Numbered from the stretch's first letter, positions 10,501-20,488 are shown. The stretch is 64,000 nucleotides of DNA from Ensifer adhaerens (GCF_020035535.1 NZ_CP083349.1:1488001-1552000); one strand, 5' to 3'. The notes: generated by a model not told the origin, from the letters alone. A program made the numbers and translations.

Positions 10501-11068
10501 CAACCTGCTTGGCGAGGAGCAATCGGGTCATATCAAGGAGGTCGGCTTCGAGCTCTACCAGCAGATGCTGGAGGAAGCGGTCGCCGAGCTCAAGGGTGAG
10601 GAAGAAATCCACGATACCGGTTGGTCACCGCAGATTTCGGTCGGAACCCCGGTCATGATCCCAGAACACTACGTGCCGGATCTGCATCTGCGGCTCGGTC
10701 TCTACCGCCGTCTCGGCGAACTGACGGATCTCAAGGAAATCGACGGCTTCGGCGCCGAGATGATCGATCGCTTCGGCCCGTTGCCGATCGAGGTCCAGCA
10801 CCTCTTGAAGATCGTCTACGTCAAGTCTCTGTGCCGTACGGCGAATGTCGAGAAGCTCGATGCCGGACCGAAGGGGGTCGTTGTGCAGTTCCGCAACAAG
10901 GAGTTCCCAAACCCCGCGGCGCTCGTCGGTTACATCGCCAAGCAGGGCACGCTTGCGAAGATCCGGCCGGACCATAGCATCTTCTTCCAAAAGGAACTGG
11001 CGACGCCGGAGAAGCGTCTTTCGGGCGCTGCGATGGTGATGACGCAACTCGCTGGACTGGCGAAATAG
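7562..11068 (+). CDS. mfd: Transcription-repair coupling factor Mfd
   Basis: Mfd removes RNA polymerase stalled at DNA lesions and recruits the UvrA-containing repair complex. The 1168-residue product has the UvrB-like N-terminal region (LPGWDCLPYDRVSPS), an RNA-polymerase-interaction module around residues 490-560 (YVVHAEHGIGRFVGL) and a RecG-like translocase with Walker A GDVGFGKTE. Motif II is DEEQHFG, motif III SATPIPRTL and motif VI QLRGRVGRS, followed by the C-terminal TRCF domain. Full-length, with no frameshift. It lies directly behind sdhE. Confidence 0.98.
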   Translation: MMLAGLDPKKIVEAQREITIGPVPSGAEALVLAELARAGQPVAYILSDGQRIADLEQVLGFVAPDIPVLTLPGWDCLPYDRVSPSADTSARRLAALSALIAHKKKPHAAIVLVTVNAALQKISPQDVIESLAFSARPGNQVRMDDIAMRLERNGFERVATVREVGEYAVRGGILDVFVPGSGEPLRLDFFGDTLETIRSFDPASQRTTGQVRSLDLNPMSEVSLTPETISHFRKQYLSLFGATNRDDALYQAVSEGRRYAGMEHWLPLFFDGLETVFDYLDGFRIVTDHLAREAAAERSKLILDYYDARLASASPGKTQTTQGTPYKPVPPELLYLNSQDFNAVLTSRDAIRLSPFNEHEGEARQVISVDARQGMRWAKSAGEGETDSERVNVFDQAVKYIAERRSKGAKVIISGWSEGSLDRLLQVLVEHGLGNIKPIKALAEVKSLKPGEAGATVLSIEAGFETGDLVIIGEQDILGDRMVRRSKRRKRGADFIAEVAGLDEGSYVVHAEHGIGRFVGLRTIEAVGAPHDCLELVYAENAKLFLPVENIELLSRYGAEGTDAILDKLGGVAWQARKAKLKKRLLDMAGGLIRIAAERHTRRAPSLIAQDGVYDEFAARFPYDETEDQLNSIEAVRDDLGSGRPMDRLVCGDVGFGKTEVALRAAFIAAMNGVQVAVVVPTTLLARQHFKTFSERFRGLPIRIQQASRLVGSKELALTKKEVADGKTDVVVGTHALLGTSVNFANLGLLIIDEEQHFGVKHKERLKELKSDVHVLTLSATPIPRTLQLALTGVRELSLITTPPVDRMAVRTFISPFDALVIRETLMREHYRGGQSFYVCPRLSDLSEIHDFLKSDVPELKVAVAHGQMPATELEDIMNAFYDGRYDVLLSTTIVESGLDVPTANTLIVHRADMFGLAQLYQLRGRVGRSKVRAFALFTLPVNKTLTGTAERRLKVLQSLDTLGAGFQLASHDLDIRGAGNLLGEEQSGHIKEVGFELYQQMLEEAVAELKGEEEIHDTGWSPQISVGTPVMIPEHYVPDLHLRLGLYRRLGELTDLKEIDGFGAEMIDRFGPLPIEVQHLLKIVYVKSLCRTANVEKLDAGPKGVVVQFRNKEFPNPAALVGYIAKQGTLAKIRPDHSIFFQKELATPEKRLSGAAMVMTQLAGLAK

Positions 11069-11123
11069 CCGACCGCAGGAATAGCGCTGCCGCCGGTTGC
11101 GGCAACGCCAGGATTGCGGCGGC

Positions 11124-11786
11124 TCAGTTCGGCTTGCCGCTGGCTTTCATCTCCGCGATTTCGCGCAGCGCATTTGTCAGCACGTCGACGGATTGCGCTC
11201 CCATCACGGCATATTGTCCCTCAAGGATGAAGCAGGGCACACCGGTCACGCCCATCTCGCGGGCCATGCCGACCTCTTCCTTGACTGCGTCCTTGTCGGC
11301 ATCGGAGGTGAGCAGCGCCGTGATGACGGGGCGGTCGAGGCCGGCCTTCTCGGCGATATCGAGCAGCACGGCGTGATCGCCGACATTGCGGCCTTCTTCG
11401 AAATTCGCCTTGAACAGCAGGCCGACAACTGCTGACTGCGCTGCCTGGCCGTTGGTTGCGGCCCAGCGGACCAGCCGATGGGCGTCAAGCGTGTTCGGGC
11501 TGACTTTCACGGCATCGAAGTCGAAGGCGATGCCGTCGGCGTCTCCGAGTTCGCACAACATGTCATGTGCGCGATCGACGGCCGCTTGGCCGCCAAGCTT
11601 CTCGGCAAGGTGCTTCTTGTGGTCGATGCCTTCCGGCGGCAGGTCGGGATTAAGCTGATAGGGACGCCAATTGACCGTGACGAGCACATCCGGGACATTG
11701 GCAATTGCCTGATGGAGCCTTGCCTTGCCCAGATAGCACCAGGGGCAGACGACGTCCGAGACGATATCGATGCTGACGGTTTGCAT
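11124..11786 (-). CDS. DsbA-family (FrnE-like) thioredoxin-fold oxidoreductase
   Basis: The 220-residue protein has the CPWC active site in DVVCPWCYLGK near residues 12-22 and the cis-Pro region GVTGVPCFI near residue 180. Both fit the cytoplasmic FrnE / 2-hydroxychromene-2-carboxylate isomerase-like branch of the DsbA superfamily. There is no signal peptide, so it probably acts in the cytoplasm on disulfides or polyketide-type substrates. The partner is unknown. It is monocistronic, convergent with mfd, and follows the peptide-binding protein gene in the same direction. Confidence 0.88.
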   Translation of the reverse strand: MQTVSIDIVSDVVCPWCYLGKARLHQAIANVPDVLVTVNWRPYQLNPDLPPEGIDHKKHLAEKLGGQAAVDRAHDMLCELGDADGIAFDFDAVKVSPNTLDAHRLVRWAATNGQAAQSAVVGLLFKANFEEGRNVGDHAVLLDIAEKAGLDRPVITALLTSDADKDAVKEEVGMAREMGVTGVPCFILEGQYAVMGAQSVDVLTNALREIAEMKASGKPN

Positions 11787-11875
11787 GGTGCGGGTGCCTT
11801 TCCTTGTTTGGTATATCGGCGAGATAAGCCGGTTTCAGCCGGCTTTCAATGCGTTACCAAAAGGGAACCAGCCTC

Positions 11876-13696
11876 CTATTGCGCGTTTTGATCCCACCAG
11901 GTCGGAAGTTGGTAGCCATAGAGCGGCAACACATCGGGACGGCCGATATGCTTGCGCCGCGCCACCCACTGTGCGTCCAGATGATAGAGCGGCACGAGGT
12001 AGGAGTTGTTGATCAGCAGCCGGTCGTGCGCGCGCACGGCAGCCGTGAAATCCTCGGTCGTGCGAGCCTGGAGAATGTTGTTGATCATGCGGTCGACATC
12101 CTTGTCGGCGACGCCGGCAAAATTGTCGCTGCCCTGCCGGTCTCTCGCCTGGGACGACCAGCGCCCGGCTTGCTCGACGCCGGGTGACAGCGTTGACGGG
12201 AAGGATTTGATGATCACGTCGTAGTCGAAGGATTGGCTGCGCTGCTGGTATTGCGAATCGTCGACGGTACGCACCGACACCTGGATGCCGAGCGGGGCGA
12301 GGAAGCGCTGATAGGCGAGCGCAATCTTTTCCTGGCCCGCGTTCTGGCTCATGATTTCGAAGGCAAGCGGCGAACCCTTGGCGTCCACCATCTTGCCGTC
12401 CTTGATCTGGAAGCCCGCCTCCCGCATCAGCGAGACGGCGACGCGCAGGACGTTGCGATCACGACCGGAAGCGTCGGTCACGGGCAGCCGGTAGGTGCCG
12501 TCCAGGATCGCCGGGTTGATCCGGTCGCGTGCATCCCCGATGAGGCCGAGTTCACGATCGTCAGCCGGCGCGCCGAGGAAACTCAGTGTCGAGTTCTGCC
12601 AGTAGCTCTGGGTGCGTGTATAGGCACCATCGAAGAGGTTCTTGTTGACCCACTCGAAATCAAACACCAGAGCCAGGCCTTGGCGGAGCTTGAGATTGTC
12701 GAACATCGGCTTGCGGGTGTTGAACACGATGCCGAGCATGCCGGAAGGCGTCTTCGGCTTGAAGGTTTCCTTGACCACATCGCCGGAGCGGACGGCCGGA
12801 AAGTCGTAGCCGCGCGCCCACTTGGTGGCGCTGCCTTCCGGGTAGATGTCGATTTCACCCTTCTTGAACGCTTCGAACAGCGAGTTTTCCTGGAGGAAAT
12901 ACTCGACGGAGATTTCGTCGTAATTGTCCTGGCCGACCTTGGATGGCAGGTCCTTCGCCCAATAGTCCGGGTTTCTCTTGTAGACGATGCGCTCACCGGG
13001 CTTCACTTCGACGACACGATAGGGGCCGGAGCCGAGCGGCGGCTTCAAACTCGTCTGATCGAAGGTCGCAACATCGATGGCGTGCTTCGGCAGGACCGGA
13101 GAGAGGCTGAGCAACAGCGGAAGTTCGCGGTCGACGTCTTCGGTAAAGGTGAAGCGGACGCTGCGGTCGCCGACCTTCTCCATCTTTGCCACTTTTGCCA
13201 GGCGGTTGCTGAAGGGTACACGTCCCTTGTCGCGCAACAGTTCAAAGGTGAAGATGACGTCGTCGGCTGTGACCGGTTGCCCGTCGGCCCAGCGGGCGTT
13301 GGGGTTGAGGTTGAACTGGATGAAGGTCCGATCATCGTCCCATTCGACCGATTCGGCGAGCAGGCCGTACATGGTGAAGGCTTCGTCCCGCGAGCGTTGC
13401 ATCAGCGATTCGTAGACGAGGTTGCCGTATTCCGGGTCCCACATGCCGCGCGCTGTCGTGCGCATGCTTTTCAGAATGAAAGGATTGAGGCTGTCGAAGC
13501 TGCCGACGACGCCATAGGAGATCTTCCCGCCCTTCTTCACGTTCGGATTGACGTAAGGGAAGTTCTTGAAATCGGCGGGCAGCGCCGGCTCGCCGTGCAT
13601 GGCAATGGCATGCACTGGCGCGGCTACCGCAGCGTTGCCGAACGAAGTGACGGTCATGAGCAGGGCCAGACCGGAAAGAATTGCACGCAAAGTCAC
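11876..13696 (-). CDS. ABC transporter periplasmic substrate-binding protein, family 5 (YejA-like)
   Basis: The 606-residue product begins with a Sec signal peptide (hydrophobic residues about 5-25, cleavage near AVA-AP). The body is a family 5 peptide/opine-type solute-binding protein: GKISYGVVGSFDSLNPF, WADGQPVTADDVIFTFE and QGLALVFDFEWVNKNLF are typical blocks. Length and the GSFDSLNPF start favour the YejA-like subgroup. No permease or ATPase gene is adjacent, so it either pairs with a transporter elsewhere or has been separated from one. The substrate (oligopeptides, antimicrobial peptides or opines) cannot be decided. Confidence 0.88.
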   Translation of the reverse strand: MTLRAILSGLALLMTVTSFGNAAVAAPVHAIAMHGEPALPADFKNFPYVNPNVKKGGKISYGVVGSFDSLNPFILKSMRTTARGMWDPEYGNLVYESLMQRSRDEAFTMYGLLAESVEWDDDRTFIQFNLNPNARWADGQPVTADDVIFTFELLRDKGRVPFSNRLAKVAKMEKVGDRSVRFTFTEDVDRELPLLLSLSPVLPKHAIDVATFDQTSLKPPLGSGPYRVVEVKPGERIVYKRNPDYWAKDLPSKVGQDNYDEISVEYFLQENSLFEAFKKGEIDIYPEGSATKWARGYDFPAVRSGDVVKETFKPKTPSGMLGIVFNTRKPMFDNLKLRQGLALVFDFEWVNKNLFDGAYTRTQSYWQNSTLSFLGAPADDRELGLIGDARDRINPAILDGTYRLPVTDASGRDRNVLRVAVSLMREAGFQIKDGKMVDAKGSPLAFEIMSQNAGQEKIALAYQRFLAPLGIQVSVRTVDDSQYQQRSQSFDYDVIIKSFPSTLSPGVEQAGRWSSQARDRQGSDNFAGVADKDVDRMINNILQARTTEDFTAAVRAHDRLLINNSYLVPLYHLDAQWVARRKHIGRPDVLPLYGYQLPTWWDQNAQ

Positions 13697-13963
13697 CTCC
13701 CGTGAGGGGTATCAACAGGCCGATTCCCTGAACGTTACCAATGGTGACCGATGAATCCAACCGATCAGCCGCCCAAATTCCGCCCAGTAGCAAGTCAAAA
13801 AATGACAGGAAACACTGGATAAACGAAGCGAGCCAATGTAACAGGTGTTTCCGGAAACGGGGTCATGCATTTGCCTTATTTGGCCAACAGGACAACGGCG
13901 GCTGACGATACTCACCTGCGGAACGATGTGTTCCGTTACCGGATTTCAGGAGACGGAATCACA

Positions 13964-14593
13964 ATGATCTTCAAGTCGAATTTTACCAAACGCTCGGGTA
14001 TGGCAGCGCTGGCGCTCTCTGTAGCTGCTGCGGGCGTACCGAGTGTTGCGTCCGCCCAGCAGGCAGGTGGCAAGCCTCCGCAGGGCTGGTTCAAGATCTG
14101 CACCAAGCAGGAAGACAATGACGTCTGCATCGTTCAGAACCTCCTGACTGCCAACAATGGTCAGCTCGTGACCGCTGTCGGCCTCATCACCGTAAGCGGC
14201 AAGGTCAACCGCAAGGTCCTGCAGGTTTCCGTACCGTCCGCGCGCCTGATCCCGACGGGTGTCCAGATGCAGATCGACGGTGGCAAGCCGGTAAAGCTCG
14301 ACTACGCAATCTGCATGCCGGACAAGTGCGTCGCTGAAGCGCCGCTGTCCGACCAGCTGATCGCCAGCCTGAAGAAGGGCAACGAGGTGGTCTTCACCTC
14401 GGTCAACTACCAGCGGGCTCCGAACCCGATCAAGATGGCTCTCACGGGCTTCACCGGCATCTTCGATGGCGAGCCGATGGAACAGTCGCAGCTCGAAGAG
14501 CGTCAACGCCTCCTGCAGGAAGAAATGCAGAAGAAGGCTGAAGACGCCCGCAAGAAGCTTGAGGAAGCCCAGAAGGCTGCCAAGCAGAACTAA
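13964..14593 (+). CDS. Invasion-associated locus B (IalB) family protein
   Basis: The 209-residue secreted protein has a signal peptide (Lys/Arg-rich start, hydrophobic AALALSVAAAGVPSVASA, cleavage after ASA) and an IalB fold. Family blocks include GWFKICTKQEDNDVCIVQN, VPSARLIPTGVQMQIDGG and a paired CMPDKC motif. The C-terminus ends in a charged Glu/Lys coiled-coil tail (EERQRLLQEEMQKKAED), which is longer than in simple IalB proteins. The family was named from Bartonella, but free-living rhizobia carry several copies. A role in envelope function is inferred, not shown. A strong terminator follows. Confidence 0.87.
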   Translation: MIFKSNFTKRSGMAALALSVAAAGVPSVASAQQAGGKPPQGWFKICTKQEDNDVCIVQNLLTANNGQLVTAVGLITVSGKVNRKVLQVSVPSARLIPTGVQMQIDGGKPVKLDYAICMPDKCVAEAPLSDQLIASLKKGNEVVFTSVNYQRAPNPIKMALTGFTGIFDGEPMEQSQLEERQRLLQEEMQKKAEDARKKLEEAQKAAKQN

Positions 14594-14616
14594 GCGATCT
14601 CACGATCCCAAAAAGA

Positions 14617-14648
14617 AACGCCCGGACTTTGTGTCCGGGCGTTTTTTA
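14617..14648 (+). terminator. Intrinsic terminator after the IalB-family gene
   Basis: A perfect stem CGCCCGGAC / GTCCGGGCG with a 5-nt loop is followed by TTTTTT. It lies 25 nt after the stop codon. The A-rich left flank means it may also serve the convergent hspQ gene. Confidence 0.92.
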
Positions 14649-14666
14649 TTTGTCCGGGGCGATGCC

Positions 14667-14996
14667 TTAATGTCGGAACGCCGCCTTTGGCCTGTAGTGG
14701 CCGACACCATCCTTGTCGAACAGCGCATCGACCTGTGCGTGGCGCATCGGTCGGTCGCTGTCGTCGAACTCCAGGTTCTGCTCGGAAACGTAGGCGACGT
14801 ACTCGCTGTCATCGTTTTCGGCGAACAGATGGTAGAAGGGTTGATCCTTGCTCGGGCGGATCTCCTGCGGAATGGCGTTCCACCATTCTTCGGTGTTGGC
14901 GTATTCCGGATCGACGTCGAAAATGACGCCGCGGAACGGGAAAATCCGATGGCGAACCACCTGTCCGATCTCGAATTTGGCGTTTCTTTGTTTCAT
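14667..14996 (-). CDS. hspQ: Heat shock protein HspQ
   Basis: HspQ is a small hemimethylated-DNA-binding-like heat-shock protein that modulates Lon protease activity in enterobacteria. The 109-residue product shows the family core FEIGQVVRHRIFPFRGVIFDVDP and the block PFYHLFAENDDSEYVAYVSEQNL. The ATG at MKQRNAKF is preferred over an ATG four codons upstream, because the AAGGA Shine-Dalgarno overlaps the upstream codon and is about 11 nt from this one. It is convergent with the IalB-family gene. Confidence 0.93.
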   Translation of the reverse strand: MKQRNAKFEIGQVVRHRIFPFRGVIFDVDPEYANTEEWWNAIPQEIRPSKDQPFYHLFAENDDSEYVAYVSEQNLEFDDSDRPMRHAQVDALFDKDGVGHYRPKAAFRH

Positions 14997-15200
14997 GACG
15001 CAAAACATCCTTTCAGGAGATTATCTGGGTTGGCGAACCCAAAACATCAATAGGGATCTCCCTTCCGTCCGGCGTTGGACAATTGCGCTGGGTATCCATC
15101 TAGACGCGCAAAAGTTGCCGTAGGCATAATATCACACAATTCTGCAAGGCGTGCTGTCGACCGCTGAGATGCAGTGTCTCCCAGGTGGGGGCAACGGGCC

Positions 15201-15239
15201 AAAAAGAAAGGCCGGCGCGTCGATCGAAGCGCCGGCCTT
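15201..15239 (-). terminator. Intrinsic terminator for glnB-glnA
   Basis: Read on the minus strand, the stem AAGGCCGGCGC / GCGCCGGCCTT with a TCGATCGAC-type loop is followed by TCTTTTTGG. It begins about 50 nt after the glnA stop. It is the main structure in the roughly 290 bp between glnA and hspQ; I see nothing else there. Confidence 0.88.
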
Positions 15240-15289
15240 CTGCATAGGTTGCCCGGCCGGAAGCGATCTCGCTGCCGGCCGGCACGGCC

Positions 15290-16699
15290 TTAGACCGAGT
15301 AGTACATGTCGTACTCGACCGGATGCGGGGTCATTTCGAAGCGCATCACTTCCTGCATCTTCAGTTCGATGAAGGAGTCGATCTGGTCGTCATCGAACAC
15401 GCCGCCGGCAGTCAGGTACTTGCGGTCCTTGTCGAGGCTTTCGAGTGCTTCGCGCAGCGAGCCGCAAACCGTCGGGATCTTCTTCAGTTCCTTCGGCGGC
15501 AGGTCATAGAGGTCCTTGTCCATGGCCTTGCCCGGATGCAGCTTGTTCTTGATGCCGTCGAGGCCAGCCATCAGCATGGCCGCGAAGGCGAGGTAGGGGT
15601 TGGCGGTCGGGTCCGGGAAGCGGACTTCGACGCGCTTGGCCTTCGGGTTGGTGCCGAACGGAATGCGGCACGAGGCCGAACGGTTACGGGCGGAGTAGGC
15701 GAGCAGAACCGGGGCTTCGTAGCCCGGGACGAGACGCTTGTAGGAGTTCGTCGACGGGTTGGTGAAGGCGTTAAGCGACTTGGCATGCTTGATGATGCCG
15801 CCGATGAAGTAGAGGCAGCTTTCCGACAGGCCGGCATATTCGTCGCCCGCGAAGGTCGGCTTGCCGTCCTTCCAGATCGACAGGTGCACGTGCATGCCCG
15901 AGCCGTTGTCGCCGAAGATCGGCTTCGGCATGAAGGTTGCGGTCTTGCCATAGGCATTGGCGACCTGGTGCACGACGTACTTGTAGATCTGCATCTTGTC
16001 GGCGTTGCGCACCAGTGCGTCGAACTTGACGCCGAGTTCGTGCTGAGCGGCAGCGACTTCGTGGTGATGCTTTTCGACCGTTACGCCCATCTCGGACAGA
16101 ACTGTCAGCATTTCCGAGCGCATGTCCTGGCAGCTGTCGATCGGCGGAACCGGGAAGTAGCCGCCCTTGACGCGCGGACGGTGGCCAAGGTTGCCGGTCT
16201 CGTAGTCGGTGTCGTCGTTCGACGGCAGTTCCGAGGAGTCGAGCTTGAAGCCGGTGTTGTAAGGATCGGCCTTGTACTTGACGTCGTCGAAGACGAAGAA
16301 TTCGGCTTCCGGACCGACGAATACAGTGTCGCCGATGCCGGATGCCTTGAGGTAGGCTTCCGCCTTCTTGGCCGTGCCGCGCGGATCGCGGTTGTAGGAT
16401 TCGCCCGAGACCGGATCGAGAATGTCGCAGATGATAACCATCGTCGACTGCGCGAAGAACGGGTCCATATGCGCTGTTTCCGGATCGGGCATCAGCACCA
16501 TGTCGGACTCGTTGATGGCCTTCCAGCCGCCAATCGAGGAGCCGTCGAACATGACGCCGTCGGCGAACATGTCTTCGTCGACGCAGACCACATCCATGGT
16601 TACGTGCTGCAGCTTGCCCTTGGGATCGGTAAAGCGCAGGTCGACGAACTTGACGTCGTTGTCCTTGATTTGCTTCAGAATATCGCTTGCAGTCGTCAT
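15290..16699 (-). CDS. glnA: Glutamine synthetase type I
   Basis: GlnA condenses ammonia with glutamate using ATP and is the central ammonium-assimilation enzyme. The 469-residue product is the dodecameric GSI type: [13 protein letters not shown], the metal/ATP-site block [24 protein letters not shown], and the adenylylation loop KDLYDLPP near residue 398, where the Tyr is the conserved AMP target. It is therefore expected to be controlled by GlnE adenylylation. It follows glnB by 64 bp in the same direction, the standard rhizobial glnBA operon. Confidence 0.98.
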   Translation of the reverse strand: MTTASDILKQIKDNDVKFVDLRFTDPKGKLQHVTMDVVCVDEDMFADGVMFDGSSIGGWKAINESDMVLMPDPETAHMDPFFAQSTMVIICDILDPVSGESYNRDPRGTAKKAEAYLKASGIGDTVFVGPEAEFFVFDDVKYKADPYNTGFKLDSSELPSNDDTDYETGNLGHRPRVKGGYFPVPPIDSCQDMRSEMLTVLSEMGVTVEKHHHEVAAAQHELGVKFDALVRNADKMQIYKYVVHQVANAYGKTATFMPKPIFGDNGSGMHVHLSIWKDGKPTFAGDEYAGLSESCLYFIGGIIKHAKSLNAFTNPSTNSYKRLVPGYEAPVLLAYSARNRSASCRIPFGTNPKAKRVEVRFPDPTANPYLAFAAMLMAGLDGIKNKLHPGKAMDKDLYDLPPKELKKIPTVCGSLREALESLDKDRKYLTAGGVFDDDQIDSFIELKMQEVMRFEMTPHPVEYDMYYSV

Positions 16700-16763
16700 T
16701 TGCCGTTATTCCCTGTGTGAGATGACGAGGTTTGAAAAGAACCGGGCCGGACGGCCCGTGATA

Positions 16764-17445
<682 letters not shown>

Positions 17446-18921
17446 ATGCGCTCCGAACTTCAGCACTTGTTGATCACGCCCTCGGAAATGACGGCAATCG
17501 ATCAGGCCGCCGCCCGATCCGGCATCGATAGCTTTACGCTCATGCGCAACGCCGGCCTGGCCGTGACTGCGGCGGCGCTGCGACGCTTCCCGGATGCCGC
17601 CCGCTTCGTCGTTCTCTGCGGGCCGGGCAACAATGGCGGCGATGGCTACGTCGCAGCCCGCGGTCTGGCGGAAAGTGGTGCGGACGTCACGGTCTTCGCA
17701 CTCGGCGACGCAACAGTCCTTCAAGGAGACGCCGCGCGGGCTCGTTCGGAATGGAATGGGCCGGTAGCGGCGCTTGCAGCATTCGATCCCCAGCCCGGCG
17801 ATGTCGTCATCGACGCGCTGTTCGGCGCCGGGCTTTCGCGTGATCTCCCGGGCAATGTCGTTCAGCTCATTGAACGCGTCAATGCAAGCGGGCTCCCGGT
17901 TGTCGCGGTCGATCTGCCAAGCGGCATCGACGGACGGACCGGCGAGATCCGTGGCGCTGCATTCGCGGCCCGCCATACGGTAACTTTCATGGCGCCGAAG
18001 CCGGGCCACTGGCTTCTGCCCGGGCGCCCCCTGTGCGGCACGCTCGAAGTCTTCGATATCGGCATTCCGGCCCGCGTCATGTTCTCCGGAGCCGGCTCGC
18101 TGCGTCTGAACGCACCGGCGGTCTGGTCGGGCTGGGGAGGTGACCTCGCACCATCGACGCATAAATTTAGGCGTGGTCACCTGGTCGTCTTTTCAGGTGA
18201 CCGACAGGCGACGGGCGCCGCACGCCTGGCGGCCATGGCTGGTCTCGCGGCCGGCGCCGGATTGGTCACGGTGGCAACGGGAAAGGCGGCACTCGGGATC
18301 AATGCATCGCAATTGACCGCGGTGATGGTGAAGGAAGTGGAGGGTAAGCGTGACCTGACGAAATGGCTGCAGGATCACCGCTTGGGCAGCTTCGTTTTGG
18401 GGCCTGGTTTCGGTGTCGGCAAGAAGGCTAGGGACTTTGCGCTTGCGCTGTGCGATCGGTCGTTGGTGCTGGACGCAGATGGGATCACTTCATTTCAGGC
18501 GAACCGCGAGGAACTCTTTGCCGCGCTCCTAAGGGGCGGAGGTCGGATGGTTCTGACGCCGCACGAGGGGGAGTTTGCCCGCCTCTTTCCCGAAATTGCC
18601 GGCGACGGCAAACTTTCGAAGGTCGAAAAGGCGCAGAAGGCGGCCCGCGCGAGCCATGCCGTCATCGTCTACAAGGGGGCCGACACGGTGGTCGCCGCAC
18701 CGGACGGACGGGCCGTCGTCAACAACAATGCGCCGCCGTGGCTGGCAACGGCCGGCTCGGGAGACGTGCTCGCCGGCATCACCGGTGCGCATCTTGCCCA
18801 AGGGATGCCGGCCTTCGAGGCGGCAGCCGCCGCCGTATGGCGACATGGTGCTGCCGGCGACCGGGCCGGGCAGGGGCTTACGGCCGAGACATTGATTGGC
18901 GCGATACCGCCAATGGCGTGA
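17446..18921 (+). CDS. nnr: Bifunctional NAD(P)H-hydrate epimerase / ADP-dependent NAD(P)H-hydrate dehydratase
   Basis: Nnr repairs hydrated NAD(P)H, a damaged cofactor. The 491-residue protein is a YjeF_N / carbohydrate-kinase-like fusion. The N-terminal epimerase has GPGNNGGDGYVAARGL near residue 60 and VVAVDLPSGIDGRTG. The C-terminal dehydratase has VLDADGITSF, LTPHEGEFARLFP and the ATP-site-like AGSGDVLAGITGA near residue 440. Length fits the two-domain family. It starts about 340 bp from the divergent glnB and ends in a terminator shared with gpt. Confidence 0.95.
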   Translation: MRSELQHLLITPSEMTAIDQAAARSGIDSFTLMRNAGLAVTAAALRRFPDAARFVVLCGPGNNGGDGYVAARGLAESGADVTVFALGDATVLQGDAARARSEWNGPVAALAAFDPQPGDVVIDALFGAGLSRDLPGNVVQLIERVNASGLPVVAVDLPSGIDGRTGEIRGAAFAARHTVTFMAPKPGHWLLPGRPLCGTLEVFDIGIPARVMFSGAGSLRLNAPAVWSGWGGDLAPSTHKFRRGHLVVFSGDRQATGAARLAAMAGLAAGAGLVTVATGKAALGINASQLTAVMVKEVEGKRDLTKWLQDHRLGSFVLGPGFGVGKKARDFALALCDRSLVLDADGITSFQANREELFAALLRGGGRMVLTPHEGEFARLFPEIAGDGKLSKVEKAQKAARASHAVIVYKGADTVVAAPDGRAVVNNNAPPWLATAGSGDVLAGITGAHLAQGMPAFEAAAAAVWRHGAAGDRAGQGLTAETLIGAIPPMA

Positions 18922-18935
18922 AGCCGAAAGATAAA

Positions 18936-18985
18936 GCGCCTCGAGCAGCCGGACTTCATGGAAGGAGCCACTCGAGGCGTCTTTG
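18936..18985. terminator. Stem-loop between convergent nnr and gpt
   Basis: The stem CGCCTCGAG / CTCGAGGCG (9 bp) has a 25-nt loop and lies between two convergent genes. TCTTTG follows on the plus strand and CTTTATC on the minus strand, so it may end both transcripts. The long loop lowers confidence. Confidence 0.6.
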
Positions 18986-19004
18986 ATACATGTTCGCCTG
19001 GCTG

Positions 19005-19502
19005 TTAGCCGCGGGTGCCCTTGGCAATCGGCTCCTGGTAGGTGAAGCCCAAATCCCAGGGGAAATAGATCCAGGTATCCTGGCTGACTTCGGTAACGAA
19101 GGTATCGACCAGCGGCCGGCCCTTTGGTTTGGCATAAACGGCGGCGAAATGCGCCTTCGGCAGCATGGCGCGCACTTCGGCTGCGGTCTTGCCGGTGTCA
19201 GTCAGGTCGTCGACGATCAGCACGCCTTCGCCGCCATCCTTGGTAATTTCAGGCGTAATGCCTTTCAGTACCTTCATCTGCCCCTGCGTATCGTAGTCAT
19301 GATAGGAAGCGACACAGACGGTTTCGATCATCCGGATATTGAGTTCGCGGGAAATGATCGCGGCCGGAACCAGGCCGCCGCGGGTGATGCAGACCATGGC
19401 GCGCCATTCCTGGCCGTTGTCGGCGAGGCGCCACGCAAGCGCGCGCGCATCACGGTGGAACTGGTCCCAGGAGACGGGAAAGGCTTTATCGGGCAGCGAC
19501 AT
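19005..19502 (-). CDS. gpt: Xanthine phosphoribosyltransferase
   Basis: This is a purine-salvage enzyme converting xanthine or guanine plus PRPP to the nucleotide. The 165-residue product contains the PRPP-binding motif [19 protein letters not shown] near residues 92-110, the [19 protein letters not shown] block, and the C-terminal [10 protein letters not shown] seen in Gpt-type enzymes. No signal peptide. It is followed upstream by a separate minus-strand CinA-like gene 230 bp away. Confidence 0.93.
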   Translation of the reverse strand: MSLPDKAFPVSWDQFHRDARALAWRLADNGQEWRAMVCITRGGLVPAAIISRELNIRMIETVCVASYHDYDTQGQMKVLKGITPEITKDGGEGVLIVDDLTDTGKTAAEVRAMLPKAHFAAVYAKPKGRPLVDTFVTEVSQDTWIYFPWDLGFTYQEPIAKGTRG

Positions 19503-19732
19503 CAGTGGGCTCCGGCTTGTCTGTATAAGGTAAAGGCGAAGCGTCCGGCAGATCGGGCAGGCGGGAACGCGTCATCCTGATTTGCCGACATGCAATAGCG
19601 GCAATGGCGCCCTGAGCGCAAGGCTCTACAGCGCTTCACGTCTCTCAAGACGCTTCAAGACCACTGTAACGTCGGAACCTTCCACCTGATTTCCCTGGAT
19701 CGATGCTGATCCAGGGAAAAATGCAACAGCAA

Positions 19733-20488
19733 TCAGGCCTTCGCGCGCGCTTCCGTGATTGCCTGGATCATCGCGTGCACGTCGGCTTCGGCAGCGGCCA
19801 GCGCTTCCGGATCACGGGCACGCACGACGATATCGGTCGAGAAGTTCTTGCCGTCGAACTTGGGGTAGGAGCCGATGCTGGTTTCCGGGTGGTTCTTCTG
19901 GACTTCTGTCAGCGGGCTGCCGATGTCGCCTTCGCCGAAGGGCGAGCGCACAGTGCGGGAGAGGAGGGGCGAGCCGACCTCGAGGCCGGGCAGCAAGGCA
20001 TCGAGCATGGCCTGGAACACCTGCGGCACGCCGGCCATGACATGCACGTTGCCGATGGCAAATCCTGGCGCGGTGGAAACGGGGTTCGGGATATGGCGTG
20101 CGCCGAGCGGCATGCGCGCCATGCGCTTGCGCGCGTCGGTGAACTCCATGCCGCGACGCTCGTACATTGCGCCGAGCAGGGCCATTGCCTCGGGTTCGTA
20201 GATGCATTCGACGCCGAAGGCGCGCGAGACCGCGTCGGCGGTGATGTCGTCATGGGTGGGGCCGATGCCGCCTGACGTAAAGACGTAATCGTAGCGGCTG
20301 CGCACGGCGTTGATGGCTTCCACGATGGCAGCTTCGTCATCGGCGACGATCCGCACTTCGCGCAGGTCGATGCCGACCATGGTCATCATGTCGGCGAGAT
20401 GGCCGATGTTCTTGTCCTTGGTACGGCCCGACAGGAGTTCGTCGCCGATGGCGACCATCGCGGCGGTGACGATTTTTGTGCTGCTCAT
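19733..20488 (-). CDS. CinA-like molybdopterin-binding domain protein
   Basis: The 251-residue product is a MoaB/MogA-type fold as in the N-terminal part of CinA: AAMVAIGDELLSGRTKDKN at the start, then TSGGIGPTHDDITADAV near residues 70-86, and GVECIYEPEAM. It lacks the C-terminal nicotinamide-nucleotide amidase domain of full CinA, so it is the short form common in alphaproteobacteria. Relatives are linked to nucleotide pyrophosphatase or competence/damage functions; the actual role here is not clear. It is monocistronic, divergent from wrbA. Confidence 0.88.
   Translation of the reverse strand: MSSTKIVTAAMVAIGDELLSGRTKDKNIGHLADMMTMVGIDLREVRIVADDEAAIVEAINAVRSRYDYVFTSGGIGPTHDDITADAVSRAFGVECIYEPEAMALLGAMYERRGMEFTDARKRMARMPLGARHIPNPVSTAPGFAIGNVHVMAGVPQVFQAMLDALLPGLEVGSPLLSRTVRSPFGEGDIGSPLTEVQKNHPETSIGSYPKFDGKNFSTDIVVRARDPEALAAAEADVHAMIQAITEARAKA

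Noticed and set aside
12233..13705. Long plus-strand open frame (490 codons) opposite the peptide-binding protein gene
   Set aside because: It lacks family similarity, signal sequence and ribosome-binding site, and mirrors codons of the real minus-strand gene in GC-rich DNA.
15323..16720. Long plus-strand open frame opposite glnA
   Set aside because: Antisense shadow of glnA; the protein is low in family-like content and has no start signals.
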